Positions 1 to 10,333 of a stretch of DNA of 64,000 nucleotides are shown here, one piece after another (within the stretch, counting starts at the first letter, position 1; each line of letters begins with the position of its first letter). The notes under the pieces are model-generated. The model had not been told where the DNA came from and searched no databases. It saw nothing but the letters and a program-made list of their open reading frames with translations. The translations under genes and the position numbers were made by a program. Origin of the DNA: Rhynchospora pubera (Eukaryota > Streptophyta > Magnoliopsida > Poales > Cyperaceae); assembly GCA_028095005.1 (NCBI GenBank), contig CM051460.1, forward strand, positions 22,367,501 to 22,431,500, in the 5' to 3' direction.

Positions 1-85
1 GTTCTTATGTCATGGCTCTGGTACATGAATTGCTAACTTCCATGCGCTCCTATCGATCGCCAACTCTTTGAAGACGTTCCATTCT

Positions 86-1175
86 TTAAGGTCTCTTTTC
101 ACCGTCTCTTCTCATGTCAATCTTGGTCTCTCTGCCTCTCCGCATATTTTCGAAATGATTAAGAATTTCACTATTCACCGGCGCCTCCGACGGTCTGCGT
201 TGGATATTTCCAAACCATCTTAAATGATGTTGGGTCTGCTTCTCCTCTATCGGTGCAACCCTAACCATATCCTGTATGTCATCATTTTTAATCCGGTCAC
301 TTCTCATGTGACAACAGAATCACCGTAACATACACATCTCAGCTACACTCATCTTCTAGACATGTCGTCTTTTAGTAGTCTAACATTTTGCGCCATACAA
401 AATCGCATGTCTAATAATCATCATATAAAACTTGCCTTTTAGCTTATGTGAGACTTTCTTATCGCATAAGACGTCTGATGCTTGTCGCCATTTCACCCAC
501 CATGCTCTTATCATATGACTAACATATTGATCTATCTCGCCATCGCTTTGCAGTATCGACCCCAAATATCAAAAGGTGTCTTTCATAGGTACTACATATC
601 CGTCTAAACAGACATCTCAATCTACTGGTCGTACCCCACTAAACTCACACCGTATATACTCCGTCTTAGTTCTACTAAGTCTAAATCTTTTGGACTCTAG
701 AGTTCGTCTCCACACCTCCAATTTTCTATCGACCCCCGTCCTACTCTCATCGACTAACACCACATCATCGGCAAAGAGCATACACCATCATACATGTCTT
801 AGATGAGGGTAACATACTTGGTGGAGACTTTTTTCTTTTCCGGTGCCCACCACATGACTCCCCTTGGTACTTTGTCGCATGCTTTCTCTAGATCAATGAA
901 ACCATATGTAGATCCTTCTTCTGCTCCCGATATCTCTCCATCAACTGCCTTATCAAGAAGATGGCCTCCATAGTCGACCTCCCAGGCATAAAATCAAATT
1001 GGATTTTCGAAACGTTTGTCATCCGTCTCAAGCGATGCTCAATCACACTCTCCCAAAGTTTCATTGTATGACTCATAAGCTTAATACCTCTATAGTTTGT
1101 ATAGCTTTGAGCACCTCCTTTATTCTTGAAGATTGGTATTAGAGTGTTTCTCCTCCATGCATCTGGCATCCTATT
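86..1175 (-). pseudogene. RTE LINE reverse transcriptase, C-terminal half
   Basis: Three open stretches remain. 888-1169 carries the NYRGIKLMSH and PGRSTMEAIF blocks of the RT fingers/palm. The FADD catalytic motif is readable on the minus strand near 765-776. 380-565 has the SILQSDGEID and LKGKFYMMIIRHAILYG blocks, and 86-307 has HHLRWFGNIQRRPSEAPV, the usual C-terminal signature of plant RTE proteins. The reading frame is broken between these pieces. The domain reverse-transcribed the element's own RNA at the nicked target site. Confidence 0.85.
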
Positions 1176-2992
1176 TGTTAGAGATATGTCCTAGAAGCCA
1201 ATCAGTTGGTGGCTATTATATTAGTTTATGTTATTGATGATACTTGATCATTTGTTCCTAGAGATTATTATTGACAGATTATTCAGGTTGAGGATCTGAA
1301 TTGTAGATCTCTGTGGATCATTAGTTAGAATGACAATAATATCTCTAAAGAGTCCATAATCTTGATAATTAACAAGGAACATTAATTATCATATAAGATT
1401 AGTATGTAAGTTAAGTGATGATTAAGTTCTACAAATCATGGGTAAGGAGTTACCGACTTAATTGCATATGTGTATGTTACTGGAACATAGCACATGACAT
1501 GACCCAATGAAATAAATATATGGATTGTGTTTTGTGTCATTATTTATTTCATACGTGTTTGATTCTGAGTTTGAGATGATTTAGTTTCTCCACATGAGGA
1601 TAGGTTCTATAAATATCGTCTAACGTTGATTCCTGATAAGGGCTGCTATACGGACTTTATTTATGTTCTCTTGAATTGTGCGGGGAGAAACTGTTCATCA
1701 AGACAACCATATGTCCCTCATTAGTTCACCTAGTGAGTGATGATATCTACTGGGCCCCTTGATGGAGTTGGATCGTATGCGCGCAACTAGGCGATCAACT
1801 CTAGATCAAGAAACGTATAATCTGCAAGAATGACACATTCCTATCTTGGATTATACACGGATATCATGTGACATAAGAATCAAAACAATAAGATACCATT
1901 TCTTATGCAGGATTGAAGTGCTGTATTGGTACAGTATTTAATTTATGCGAATTGGGAATCATAACATGTTGCTAGATACCGCTTATGATTATTGGAAATA
2001 AATGACGATTTATTTTCCATGGCCGACATAGCATAAATCCTCAAAGGGTCACACAAATAGGACTTTGACCATACGGTGTATTATTTGTTTGATTGCATTA
2101 ATGAATGCAATAATATGATATGTTGATTAATTAATTATATACCGTTGCGAACCGTTATAATTAATTATATACCGTTGCGAACCGTTATAATTAATTAAGT
2201 CAAGGGATCATATAGAAATAAATTAATGCACATGCTAATCCCAAAGTAATTATCAATAAGTTGATAATTAATTTCACTCAACAATATTTAATATAATTAT
2301 GAGAATTATATTGAATATATAGGCTTCAATTAATTAAGTCTTTTTGAGTCCAAACAATAAACTATTGTTTTAGCCCATTAAATATTTGATTTAATGTGAT
2401 AAAATGAAAATGATTTAATGGCCTATGGAGGCCCGTACATGGCCGGGCATAGAATGAGTGGTAAATTGAATAATCTTCTTAATTGGAAAGATTAGGTTGA
2501 TATACACGGGTTTTTCAAGTGTTAATAAAATTAACCTAATTTTTGTTGCTAACCTTTTACCATCCTCATGGCCGCCATTCATCCAAGAGGAGAGAAATTA
2601 GTTTCTCTCTTCCTTAATTTTTTTCCATGGCTAATTGATAGGTCTCATGTGTTGAGAATAGCTATTCCACTAATTGATTGTCGATTGGAAGAGGAATAGC
2701 GAGTGGATTAGCTTTGTTCTTGCTCGTGCTAGCACATGAGATTAGAACTTGGTTAATCTTCTTGGTGGACTCGAGGCAACTGGACGGCAGCCGTAAAGGT
2801 GACGAGCACGCCACCGACTCCAAGAGATTGGATTCGAGCCTTCCGAATACAATTTCGGAAGAGGTAACCTCTTACTCTTCTCCTTTTTATGATGTTAATC
2901 ACTTGAATGACTAGATCCGTTAATCGTGCGTATTAATTCCTTGTTAAATGTTAATAAAAATTAAAATTGCACGTGGACTTGAGTTCCTAACA
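1176..2992. mobile_element. Solo LTR, about 1.8 kb, probably Angela/BARE-type copia
   Basis: The segment starts TGTTAG and ends CTAACA, a perfect 6-bp terminal inverted repeat with the TG...CA ends of an LTR. It is flanked by the 5-bp direct repeat CTATT (1171-1175 and 2993-2997). The LINE reading resumes on the far side. There is no internal domain, primer site or second LTR, so this is a solo LTR left by LTR-LTR recombination. The length and the opening TGTTAGAGATATGTCCTAG resemble Angela-lineage copia LTRs. That lineage assignment is inference. Confidence 0.88.
2131..2190. repeat. 30-bp tandem duplication inside the solo LTR
   Basis: Two identical 30-bp units lie head to tail at 2131-2160 and 2161-2190. 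Each contains TATACCGTTGCGAACCG. A third partial TTAATTA start follows. They lie well inside the LTR and may be U3 enhancer-type repeats or simply replication slippage. Confidence 0.9.
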
Positions 2993-2997
2993 CTATT

Positions 2998-3442
2998 TGA
3001 TCGAAAAATGGTATTGAATAGTTTGGTTAACCAAACTACAGCCACATCTCCGAGGCATCTCCACACTTCGATCGGTATCAGGTCCCAAAGCCTTACCTAC
3101 TTTCATTTTTTTAAGGCTTCTTTCACCTTGGGCTCTTGAATCCTCCTAACGAAACGTCTATTGAAGTCATCAAAAGAGTCGTTCAGCTTAATTCCTAAGC
3201 CATCATCTTCTCTATTGAATAACTTGTCGAAATATTCCCTCCACCTATTCTTGATCTCATTTTTTATCTCATCGTCCTTCACTAAAAGCCTATCAGTCTA
3301 GTCTTTGATGCACTTCACTTGGTTTAAGTATCTCGTCTTCATATCTTGAAACTTGGCTATCTTATAGACGTCCTTCTCGCCCTCCTTTGTCCTCTCTCCT
3401 AGCAAGGACAAAATCAATCTGAGAAAAGTGTTGGGCGCTACT
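2998..3442 (-). pseudogene. RTE LINE, endonuclease-RT linker and RT start
   Basis: On the minus strand this reads as the linker and start of the RT domain, with fragments resembling the NRWREYFDKLFN and VKEALKKMK blocks of plant RTE elements. It contains stops. It lies between the solo LTR and the MULE MITE and is the direct continuation of the LINE sequence at 1-1175. Confidence 0.7.
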
Positions 3443-3451
3443 GAAGGTAAC

Positions 3452-3749
3452 GGAAATTGATTACTGCCATCTGCAGTTTTGCCATCCCTGCCATCGCTAA
3501 ATATAAAGTGAACATATATAGCAAACAAAGTGAACATATAGACGATCTAAGTGAACACATACAAACAAATAAGTTCAAAGAAAATAAGTTGAATATGCAT
3601 GTAAACTTCTGAACAAGTGATGACAATACTTATTTGTTTGTAAGTGTTCATTTAGATCATTATATGTTCACCTTATTTACTGTATATGTTCACTTTGTAT
3701 TTAGCGATGGCTGGGATGGTATATTTGCCGATGGCACTTATAATTCATG
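3452..3749. mobile_element. MULE-type MITE, copy 1
   Basis: A 298-bp non-coding element with long, imperfect terminal inverted repeats. Both arms contain GCCATCGCTAAATA and GTGAACATATA. It is flanked by the 9-bp direct repeat GAAGGTAAC (3443-3451 and 3750-3758). A 9-bp duplication is the hallmark of Mutator-like elements. A second copy in inverted orientation lies at 27607-28996. Confidence 0.88.
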
Positions 3750-3758
3750 GAAGGTAAC

Positions 3759-4316
3759 TAAGTGGGATTGTTTTTTTCTAAAAAAAGATGTTAGATATCA
3801 TGAGGTCGTAAGCTATGGTCAAGTTCAAGAAGTCCTCACCTTCTTAGTTCCTATCGCCATATCCAAAATTCCCATGTACCCTCTCAAACCCTCCACTAAT
3901 TTCACCTACATGCCCATTCAAATCTCCTCCGATGAAAATCTTTTCGGCGGTGGTACACTTAGTCCTACTTGTGTTGCATACGCACTAATGGCGTTCAAAC
4001 TAAATCTCCCAAAACTAGCTTCACTATTATGATCATATCCTCTTGCCTCCGAACGTCGACAACTCCGTTCTTAAGACTCTTGTCAATTAAGATGCATACT
4101 TCATTTCTACCCCGTTATTTTCCAGTATACCACAGCTTGAAACCGGTATTCTCCACTTTTTTGGCTTTCTGGCCTGTCCACTTAGTCTCTTGTACGCACA
4201 AGATGTTCACACGTCTCCTAATCGTCGTATCCACTAACTCTCTTAACTTTTATGTTAAAGACCCAACATTCCAACTACCTAAACGAATCTTATTCTCTCC
4301 GACTATCCTCTAATAT
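3759..4316 (-). pseudogene. RTE LINE endonuclease (APE-type) fragment
   Basis: The minus strand retains blocks typical of the apurinic-like endonuclease of plant RTE elements, including the LVLNAISAYA-type segment near 3980-4010. These are the sequences commonly mis-annotated in plants as craniofacial development protein 2-like. Frameshifts and stops interrupt it. The right edge marks the 5' end of the LINE. Confidence 0.7.
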
Positions 4317-4512
4317 TTGTTTCTGTATAATTTTACAATAATTTGCAGTAGCAAAACAAACCAGAGAAATATGTTACAGTGACCAAGATGAGGATTTTAT
4401 AAGATACATGAATAAGAAAAGGGAAAAACCACAACAATCATATTGGACCGTGCTATTATTACTACCTATGTACTTAATTCAGTATTATACATTCGGAATA
4501 AGCCGAATTCAA
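4317..4512 (-). other. CLPC intron 2 copy, left part
   Basis: This non-coding stretch matches the intron between exons 2 and 3 of the rightmost CLPC copy (about 25105-25290), sharing TATAATTTTACAA and GCAGTAG among others. It continues at 8257 on the other side of the L1 insertion. The interval therefore belonged to a duplicated CLPC unit before the LINEs arrived. Confidence 0.75.
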
Positions 4513-4540
4513 TGGTTTTTCTTATCACCTCCTAGTTTCA

Positions 4541-5590
4541 ATGGTTGTATCTTTAAATTTCAAATTGCTCTGCTGGAATGTTCGCGGTCTAAACGATGTA
4601 GACAAAAGGCTCGCCATGAGGCAAACTATTCTGATTGAAAAACCGAAGATAGTTTGCTTACAGGAAACTAAATGGAATTCCCCTTTTAAAAATCTCGTGT
4701 ATCAAACCTGTGGCTTTCGCTTCTCAACTTTCCTCACTGTGGATTCATTTGATACCAGAGGAGGTATCCTTCTTGCTTGGGATAAATTTTTCTTTATTCT
4801 TGTTAACTCATTGGCTACTGCTAACACCTTAACGGTGGATCTTTCTTGTAATCTAGATAACTCAGTTGTTCGGTTTACCACGGTCTATGGACCCTCTACC
4901 TCTCATAACCGCTACAACTTCCTCACCCATCAATTACCGACTACAAAACCTGACTCTTTGCCTTGGTTGATTTGTGGTGACTTCAATGTCACAACCTCAG
5001 CCACCGAGAGAACGAACCACGATTATGGTACTCATGACTCAGAGCTCTTCAGGACTACCCTTTCAGACCTTCAACTCATTAATCTTCCCTTAACAGATCG
5101 GTTGTACACCTGGTCGAACAATAGACCAAATCCATCTCTAGCTAGATTGGACAGGTGCTTGCTTAATGCCTCTTTCTCCACCAAATTTCCCAGCACCCAC
5201 CTAACTGCACTACCTAATACCTCCTCGGACCACATCCCGCTACACTGCACCATACCGCCTTCCAGAAATCCAATTTTTTTTAGATTTGAAAACTCCCTCT
5301 TACAACAGCCTCAACTTCAAGACCTCATACTCAATTTCTGGCACTCGCAGCAACCTGCCTCATCTCCTCCACAACTACACCTTAAGCTTTGCCAGCTAAC
5401 AAAAGAAATTAAGTACTGGACAAAACAGAAGTTGGTAACCTCCAAGGCTCAACTAAACTTCATCAGAGAATTCCTAGGGCGCTGCGATCGGGCTATGGAA
5501 TTGAGGAATCTCTCAAAAATGGAAATTTGGCTTGAGGCTTTACTCAGAAGAAGGTACATTGAACTTTCAGTTCAAGAGGAAGAATACTAG
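4541..5590 (+). pseudogene. L1 ORF2 endonuclease domain
   Basis: This 349-residue open stretch starts at the first ATG after the truncation point. It has the exonuclease-endonuclease-phosphatase fold motifs LLCWNVRGLN, VCLQETKW, WLICGDFNVT and SDHIPLHCTI. These correspond to the metal-binding and catalytic residues that nick target DNA. A TAG at 5588-5590 in the same frame ends it where the family normally has tryptophan. The next segment continues in the same frame. Confidence 0.88.
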
Positions 5591-5710
5591 AGCCAACACT
5601 CGAGGATAAAATGGAAGCTCCAAGGAGATAGAAATACAAGCCTTTTTCATGCCAGAGCAACTAACAATAAGAGACACAATGCAATCCATTCTATTCATTT
5701 TCGTGGAACC

Positions 5711-6743
5711 ATGGCCACCGACCAAGCTGCCAAAGGCCAAGCCTTCTTCGAATTCTTTCAGTCACTGATGGGCACTGCATCATTGCCTTCCCTCGACATC
5801 AATTGGATAGCACTATACCAACAACAACAACCCATCCTTCATAACCTCACAGCCCCAATTACCGAGAATGAAGTCCTCGATGTCATTGCCTCATGGCCAA
5901 ATAACAAATCTCCGGGGCCCGACGGCTTTACGGGCGAATTTTTCAAGTTCTTTGCAGCAAATATAAACCCTGACCTCACACTCACGCTAAATTTTGCCCT
6001 TCAACATGGCTCACTCTCCCCTATTAACTCATCTCATATCATTCTTATTCCTAAGTTGGACAACCCCACAGAATCTAAAGATTTCAGACCAATTAGCATT
6101 GTGCACTCAGCTTAGAAGATTTTGTCTAAAATCTTGGCCAATAGACTTATGCCACTCTTACCAGACTTGGTTCATCCTTCACAAACATGCTTCATTAAAG
6201 GGAGATTGATCACCGAAAACTTTATATATGCTCAACACCTTTTGCACCATTTTGCTAATCAGCACATCCCCCTTGCTGTATTCAAAGCAGACATCTACAA
6301 AGCCTTTGATACTGCTAGCTGGTCTTTCATTTCTAACATCTTGAGAGCAATGGGTATTCCACACGTTTTTGTGGATTGGATTCTCAATTGTGTCCTTCAA
6401 GGTAAATCACAGGTCGTTGTTAATGGGCTGGTGGGTCGTGTCTTAACCTTGAAATAAAGGGGTCCGACAGGGAGATCCGGTTTCTCCGTACCTTTTCATC
6501 TTAGCCATGGACTTTCTTGCAAGATGGCTTATAAAGTTGCACGAAAATGACTTCATGCTCTTCCCTTTCTCCAACATGCTGTCGTGCCTTCTATATGCAG
6601 ACAATGCCCTTTTTTTCTTCAAGCCATGCATAGCACAATCACAGCTGCTCAACATCATCTTTCATTTCTTTCAACGGGTTTCGGGGCTCTGCATAAATCT
6701 AGAAAAATCAGAATTACTGTTTCTCAACACCGAACCTGCATAA
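5711..6743 (+). pseudogene. L1 ORF2 reverse transcriptase domain
   Basis: The RT blocks appear in order: NNKSPGPDGFTGEFFK (about 5900), FRPISIV, KADIYKAFDTASW (about 6285) and, after a frameshift near 6457, GDPVSPYLF and LLYADNALFF (about 6590). An in-frame TAG lies near 6113. The catalytic YADD box reads YADN, so the second aspartate is lost. Stops, a frameshift and a damaged active site together make the copy inactive. Confidence 0.88.
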
Positions 6744-6806
6744 AGAATTGAATGTGCTCGCATACTTCGTTGCACAGAGAGAACTCTACCAATCAAATAC
6801 CTTGGT

Positions 6807-8035
6807 TTGCCTCTCTCCTTCAAGAAACTCAGTAAGTTGGACTACTTGATACTTATAGATAGATTTAAGGCTAAGCTAGATACTTGGAGTTCAGCGTTTC
6901 TCTCATTTGCTTGTAGGCTTGTCCTAGTCAATACCAGCCTTTTCTCTTTATCAGTTTTTTTCATGTCGGTTTTCAAAATTCCTAAGTGGGTCATTAAAAT
7001 TATGGATAACACAAGAAGATCTTTTTTATGGCAAGGAAGGTCGCAGACAAAAAAGCTAGTCACAGTATCTTGGAACAAAGTTTGCTCACCAAAGCTTACC
7101 GGAGGGTTAGGGGTGTTAGATCTTGAAACCTTCAATCTGGCACTTTTGTCAAAGTGGTTGTGGAAATGGAACAACCATGAGTTTTCCAATTTCAAAACCT
7201 TACTCACAGCCTTGAGTGGTTCATACCCGAGCCTTCCCTCTACTTCACCACTGCACGAAACTTTCCGACAAATCCTACCTATCTTCACAGCGGTCACCTA
7301 CTTCAAACTAAACTCAGGCTCAACTACCTCATTCTGGCATCAAAATTGGGGCCTTGGTTTGCTTTGTCATTCCTTCTCAACACTTTACAGTTACTCCATA
7401 GACCATGATATCTTTGTTCTCACCTTTCTCCTACAATTACACTCGCCTTTTCTGTCTTTTCAGACCAATAATGTCCACCAATTTGATGGCCATAGAGCAG
7501 CTGAACCAACTCCTCATTCAAATTCAGCAACTTTTACAACACACCACTCCAAACAGTGACCTACAGGATCAGATTTGCTGCAAACTGACAGCTGACAAGC
7601 TTACCTCCGCTGCATTCTACAAATTCAGCAAATTGATGCCCAAAATACCCTCTGATTTGTCTCTCATTTGGAACTTAAAAGTCCCTCCCAGGGTCTCAAC
7701 CTTCACTTGACGTTTGTTGCAAAACAAATTGCCCACAATAGACAACCTACAACTCGGAGGTTTTATTCTGGTAAATAGGTGCACTCTTTGCAAATCAGAT
7801 TGTGAGTCCATCCAGCACATCTTTGATCACTGCCTCTTTGCAAATAGCATTCTTAACAACTGATATAACTGCAAAGCAAAAGGAGATTTTAGCCATTGCG
7901 TGGTACTTTATTTGGAGGGAGAGATGCAGCAGAGTTTTCAGTGAAAAGCACAGCAATATTCACTCTCTGGCGATGCTCATCATTGAAGAATGGCGACTGT
8001 TGCATTCGGAATGGCGACTGTTGCATCCGGATTAA
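6807..8035 (+). pseudogene. L1 ORF2 C-terminal region with zf-RVT-like domain
   Basis: 6807-7559 continues the frame of the YADN segment after one stop, with the plant L1 thumb/connection signatures IKYLGLPLS, RRSFLWQG and TGGLGVLDLETFNLALLSKWLW. Further right, split over two frames, are NRCTLCKSDCES and IQHIFDHCLFA (about 7770-7850). This is the Cys/His knuckle (zf-RVT) that closes many plant L1 ORF2 proteins. A 21-bp tandem duplication (GAATGGCGACTGTTGCAT twice, near 7988-8030) lies close to the end. Confidence 0.8.
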
Positions 8036-8256
8036 TCTGATCACGCTGTTTTTTTTAAGTGGCAGACTCTCGTGCCATGTTTTCTTTGTTTTTCATCTTT
8101 TGTAGGCCTTACTTTTGTTGGCCCATTTTACTTCGTTTCTTTCTTTTTTTTTTTTTTACTCTTGATTACCAACCTATGGAAATATTTATGTACTCACTCT
8201 TTTATCTTTCAATGAAAAAGATGTCGGGATAGACCCGCATTTTTTATTCAAAAAAA

Positions 8257-8516
8257 AAGCCGAATTCAAGTCATCACATCCAACATCTAAAGCTCCGCAC
8301 TCAGCTTTAGACTAAATGGACAATTATGACCTCGTTGGCTGGACAAGAGAAAAAGAATGGCATAACAGTCTCATTAGAATAACATTACTAATATAAGTAG
8401 TACTAATAAAACAAAATAAAAATATCAAAATGGCAACATCAAGCCATTTTTCTAATTAAAAAAAAATTGGAATATAAGTCACAATCAAAATAAAAAAAAA
8501 AAGATAAAAATAATAC
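8257..8516 (-). other. CLPC intron 2 copy, right part
   Basis: This is the continuation of the intron interrupted by the L1. It shares ACTCAGCTT..GACTAAAT, CAATTATGACCT and GTCTCAT..GAATA with 25330-25420 in the intact-looking CLPC copy. No SINE is present here, in contrast to 25440-25591. It ends at the GT donor of the exon 2 copy. Confidence 0.75.
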
Positions 8517-8778
8517 CAAGTTGACGGGCTTCGTCCAAAGAAAGCTCTAAAACCCGCTCAACACGGGGGGTGAAAGGGATCTCAACAGCCACAATCCCAC
8601 TTCCTCTGCCAATAACCTTCTCTACCTCGACACGTGCATCTTTGAGGTTTATGCCCACAGGCTTTAACGCTTTAGCAGCTATGCCTGTTCCCTCTCCTAT
8701 CATGACCAGCAAAATCTGCTCTGTCCCCACAAAGTTGTGTCCTAATCGCCTTGCTTCGTCATGGGCTAGCGTGGTAAC
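8517..8778 (-). pseudogene. CLPC: CLPC exon 2 copy A1 (Clp N-domain repeat 1)
   Basis: The exon is 262 nt, exactly the length of exon 2 in the rightmost copy, and is open throughout. It has an AG acceptor before 8778 and a GT donor after 8517. It encodes the first Clp_N repeat, with DEARRLGHNFVGTEQILL, NLKDARVEVEKVIGRGSG and LELSLDEARQLG. This domain of chloroplast ClpC binds substrates and adaptor proteins. The usual MLAQEE start reads VTTLAHDE. The upstream neighbour is the chimeric exon at 9073-9213. Confidence 0.85.
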
Positions 8779-9072
8779 CTTTCAGAAATAAAGGGCTACT
8801 ATTAGAAATAGCTGCTATAACCAAACAACATCCTTACAAAGGCATTATAAATTGCAGACTTCCCGGTACTATCCTTACAATCAAAAAATCTGTCAAAGTT
8901 CTATTTGTTCACAATAAATAAGATTATCAGAAAGAAAAAATGTCATGTCATGAAGAATTTGTGAGAAAATTTTCACTTCAGAAAGATAAGGTTACTTCCG
9001 CATCACTTACCAGCTTGTGACAGGACGTTGGTTACATAATGGGAGTTCTCATAAAAGCAACAGTCATATTAC

Positions 9073-9213
9073 CTTGATAGCTTCCTCGGTGAATTGCTCA
9101 AAAAGAGTCTTGCCTACACCGGGCTCACCAATCAAGCATGGGTTGTTCTTTGTTCTCCTCCCCATGATGCGCGATCTCTGCTCCTGTCTCCCCACAACTG
9201 GGTGTAGCTTTCC
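9073..9213 (-). pseudogene. CLPC: Chimeric CLPC exon: start of exon 5 fused to end of exon 1
   Basis: A 141-nt open exon with AG acceptor and GT donor. The first 36 residues come from exon 5, the start of AAA+ module D1 including the Walker A loop GEPGVGKT. They are followed directly by FEQFTEEAIK, the end of exon 1 that normally precedes the Clp N domain. The join falls immediately after the P-loop and keeps the frame at both splice junctions (phase 0 in, phase 0 out). Relative to exon 5, three residues are missing before GRRTKNN. Confidence 0.85.
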
Positions 9214-9367
9214 CTGTTCACACACCAAAAAAAATATTTTGAAAAAAAAATGAAAATTAATAAAAAAAACAGAAATATCACAATTCACAGTAGCAACATC
9301 AACCCATTTTTCTAATAAAAAAATTGAAAATAAATCACAATAAAAAATGAAAAGGACAAAATAATAC
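9214..9367 (-). other. CLPC intron remnants joining two fragments
   Basis: AT-rich DNA between the chimeric exon and the next exon 2 copy. The left part matches the region before exon 5 (compare 23490-23530) and the right part matches intron 2. Exons 3 and 4 have therefore been deleted between these two copies. Confidence 0.6.
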
Positions 9368-9635
9368 CAAGTTGAAGGGCTTCTTGCGAGGAAAGCTCCA
9401 AAACCTGCTTAGCACGGGGGGTGAAAGGGATCCCAACAAACACAAACCCACCTCCTCTGCCAATAACCTTTTCTACCTCGACACGTGCATCTTTTAGGTT
9501 TATACACATAGACTTTAGCACCTTAGCTGCTATGCCTGCTCCCTCTCCTGGTCCTATCAGGCCCAGCAAAATCAGCTCTGTCCCCACAAAGTTGTGTCCT
9601 AACCGTCTTGCCTCCTCTTGGGCCAGCATGACAAC
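9368..9635 (-). pseudogene. CLPC: CLPC exon 2 copy A2 (Clp N-domain repeat 1)
   Basis: The exon is 268 nt with AG acceptor and GT donor. It starts MLAQEEARRLGHNFVGTE after a two-codon lead and ends LSSQEALQLG. It is 6 nt longer than the reference exon because of a two-residue insertion (GPGEGAG where other copies have GEG). The frame is preserved. A C replaces G in KSMCINLKDA. It is homologous to the exon at 25710-25971. Confidence 0.87.
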
Positions 9636-9928
9636 CTTTCAGCAATAAAAGGCTACTGTTAGAAATAAATTTTAGTTATCAAATAATTACTTAGCTACCA
9701 TAACCAAACAGCATCCTTACAAAAGACATTTTCAATTGCAGACATCCAGGTACTATCTTTTCAAATCAGAAAATCAATCCCATGCATTATAGTTTCATGT
9801 CTAGATCAATTTGTAAATAAATTTTCACTTCAGAAAGATAAGTTTACCACCACATCACTTACCAGCTTGTGATGAGACTGTTTCTTACAACATAATGGAG
9901 GTTCTCATAAAAGCAACAGTGATATTAC

Positions 9929-10153
9929 CTTGCAAGTTTCCGCAGTAAATCGCTCAGATATGGCTTTGACAGCAACACTTCAAGCTTGCTCACGGACTGG
10001 TCACACTGTCTGACCAGGTAAGATGGACCCAGCACCAAGGAAGATGGTATGGGGAATACAAGACCCAGAATATCTTAAAGGACGAGTGGACTTGTAATTT
10101 GCTCATTGAGACTCTGGCAAGAGCATAGGTCTTGGTGGAACGACGCCATTGGA
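9929..10153 (-). pseudogene. CLPC: Degraded CLPC exon 1 copy (transit peptide region)
   Basis: Nucleotide homology to 26253-26480 is clear (CTTTGACAGCAACACTT.., GGACCCAG.ACCAAGGAA, CGACGCC.TTGG). Indels break the transit-peptide frame and a stop appears in the middle. The 3' end still has an AAG|GT donor but reads through to a changed peptide. Homology stops near 10153, inside what should be the coding exon, so the start codon of this copy is missing. Confidence 0.8.
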
Positions 10154-10333
10154 CTCCAGCTTAATCTAAGCGCCAAAAACAGAAATTGGAGTGATATTGA
10201 GGTTTGTGTTGCACCTGATGAATCCCCTATTCTGAGCTTTTCCAACAGTGAAGGCATGAAAATTATGTTTTGCTATAGTATGAACAGAACTGAGGATTGG
10301 AAGTTTGAACTCTCGGTCCTCTCAGTCAATTAA
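10154..10333 (+). CDS. Unidentified ORF fragment abutting the broken exon 1 copy
   Basis: Exactly where CLPC exon 1 homology ends, the plus strand stays open to TAA at 10333. It has protein-like composition (NWSDIEVCVAPDESPILSF, MFCYSMNRTEDWKFEL) unlike the surrounding AT-rich intron. I do not recognise it. It could be the 3' end of a captured gene fragment or chance. The open frame extends left into antisense exon 1 sequence (from 10106), and that part is certainly not its true start. Confidence 0.25.
   Translation, partial: LQLNLSAKNRNWSDIEVCVAPDESPILSFSNSEGMKIMFCYSMNRTEDWKFELSVLSVN

Larger units (their letters stand above)
1..4316 (-). mobile_element. RTE-clade LINE remnant, nested and decayed
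   Basis: Minus-strand fragments follow the order of a plant RTE non-LTR retrotransposon: endonuclease at the right, reverse transcriptase in the middle and the RT C-terminal region at the left. The 3' end lies outside the window. It is split by a solo LTR (1176-2992) and a MITE (3452-3749), and each insertion carries its own target-site duplication. Stops and frameshifts are scattered throughout, so it is inactive. Its right boundary, near 4316, abuts DNA homologous to CLPC intron 2 (compare 25105 onward). That suggests either insertion into this intron or a rearrangement breakpoint there. Confidence 0.85.
4513..8256 (+). mobile_element. 5'-truncated L1-clade LINE with 13-bp TSD
   Basis: A 3.7-kb element ends in an A-run (8250-8258) and is flanked by the direct repeat AAGCCGAATTCAA (4500-4512 and 8257-8269). 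It contains ORF2 only: endonuclease, RT and the plant-type C-terminal zinc-binding region. ORF1 is absent, so the copy is 5' truncated, as is usual for target-primed reverse transcription. Several nonsense and frameshift mutations inactivate it. It lies in a duplicated CLPC intron 2, whose empty homolog is visible at about 25105-25420. Confidence 0.92.

Noticed and set aside
576..806. 76-codon plus-strand frame
   Set aside because: Antisense to the RTE reverse transcriptase, including its FADD motif.
3634..4313. Plus-strand frames of 114-132 codons
   Set aside because: Antisense to the RTE endonuclease remnant and crossing the MITE boundary.
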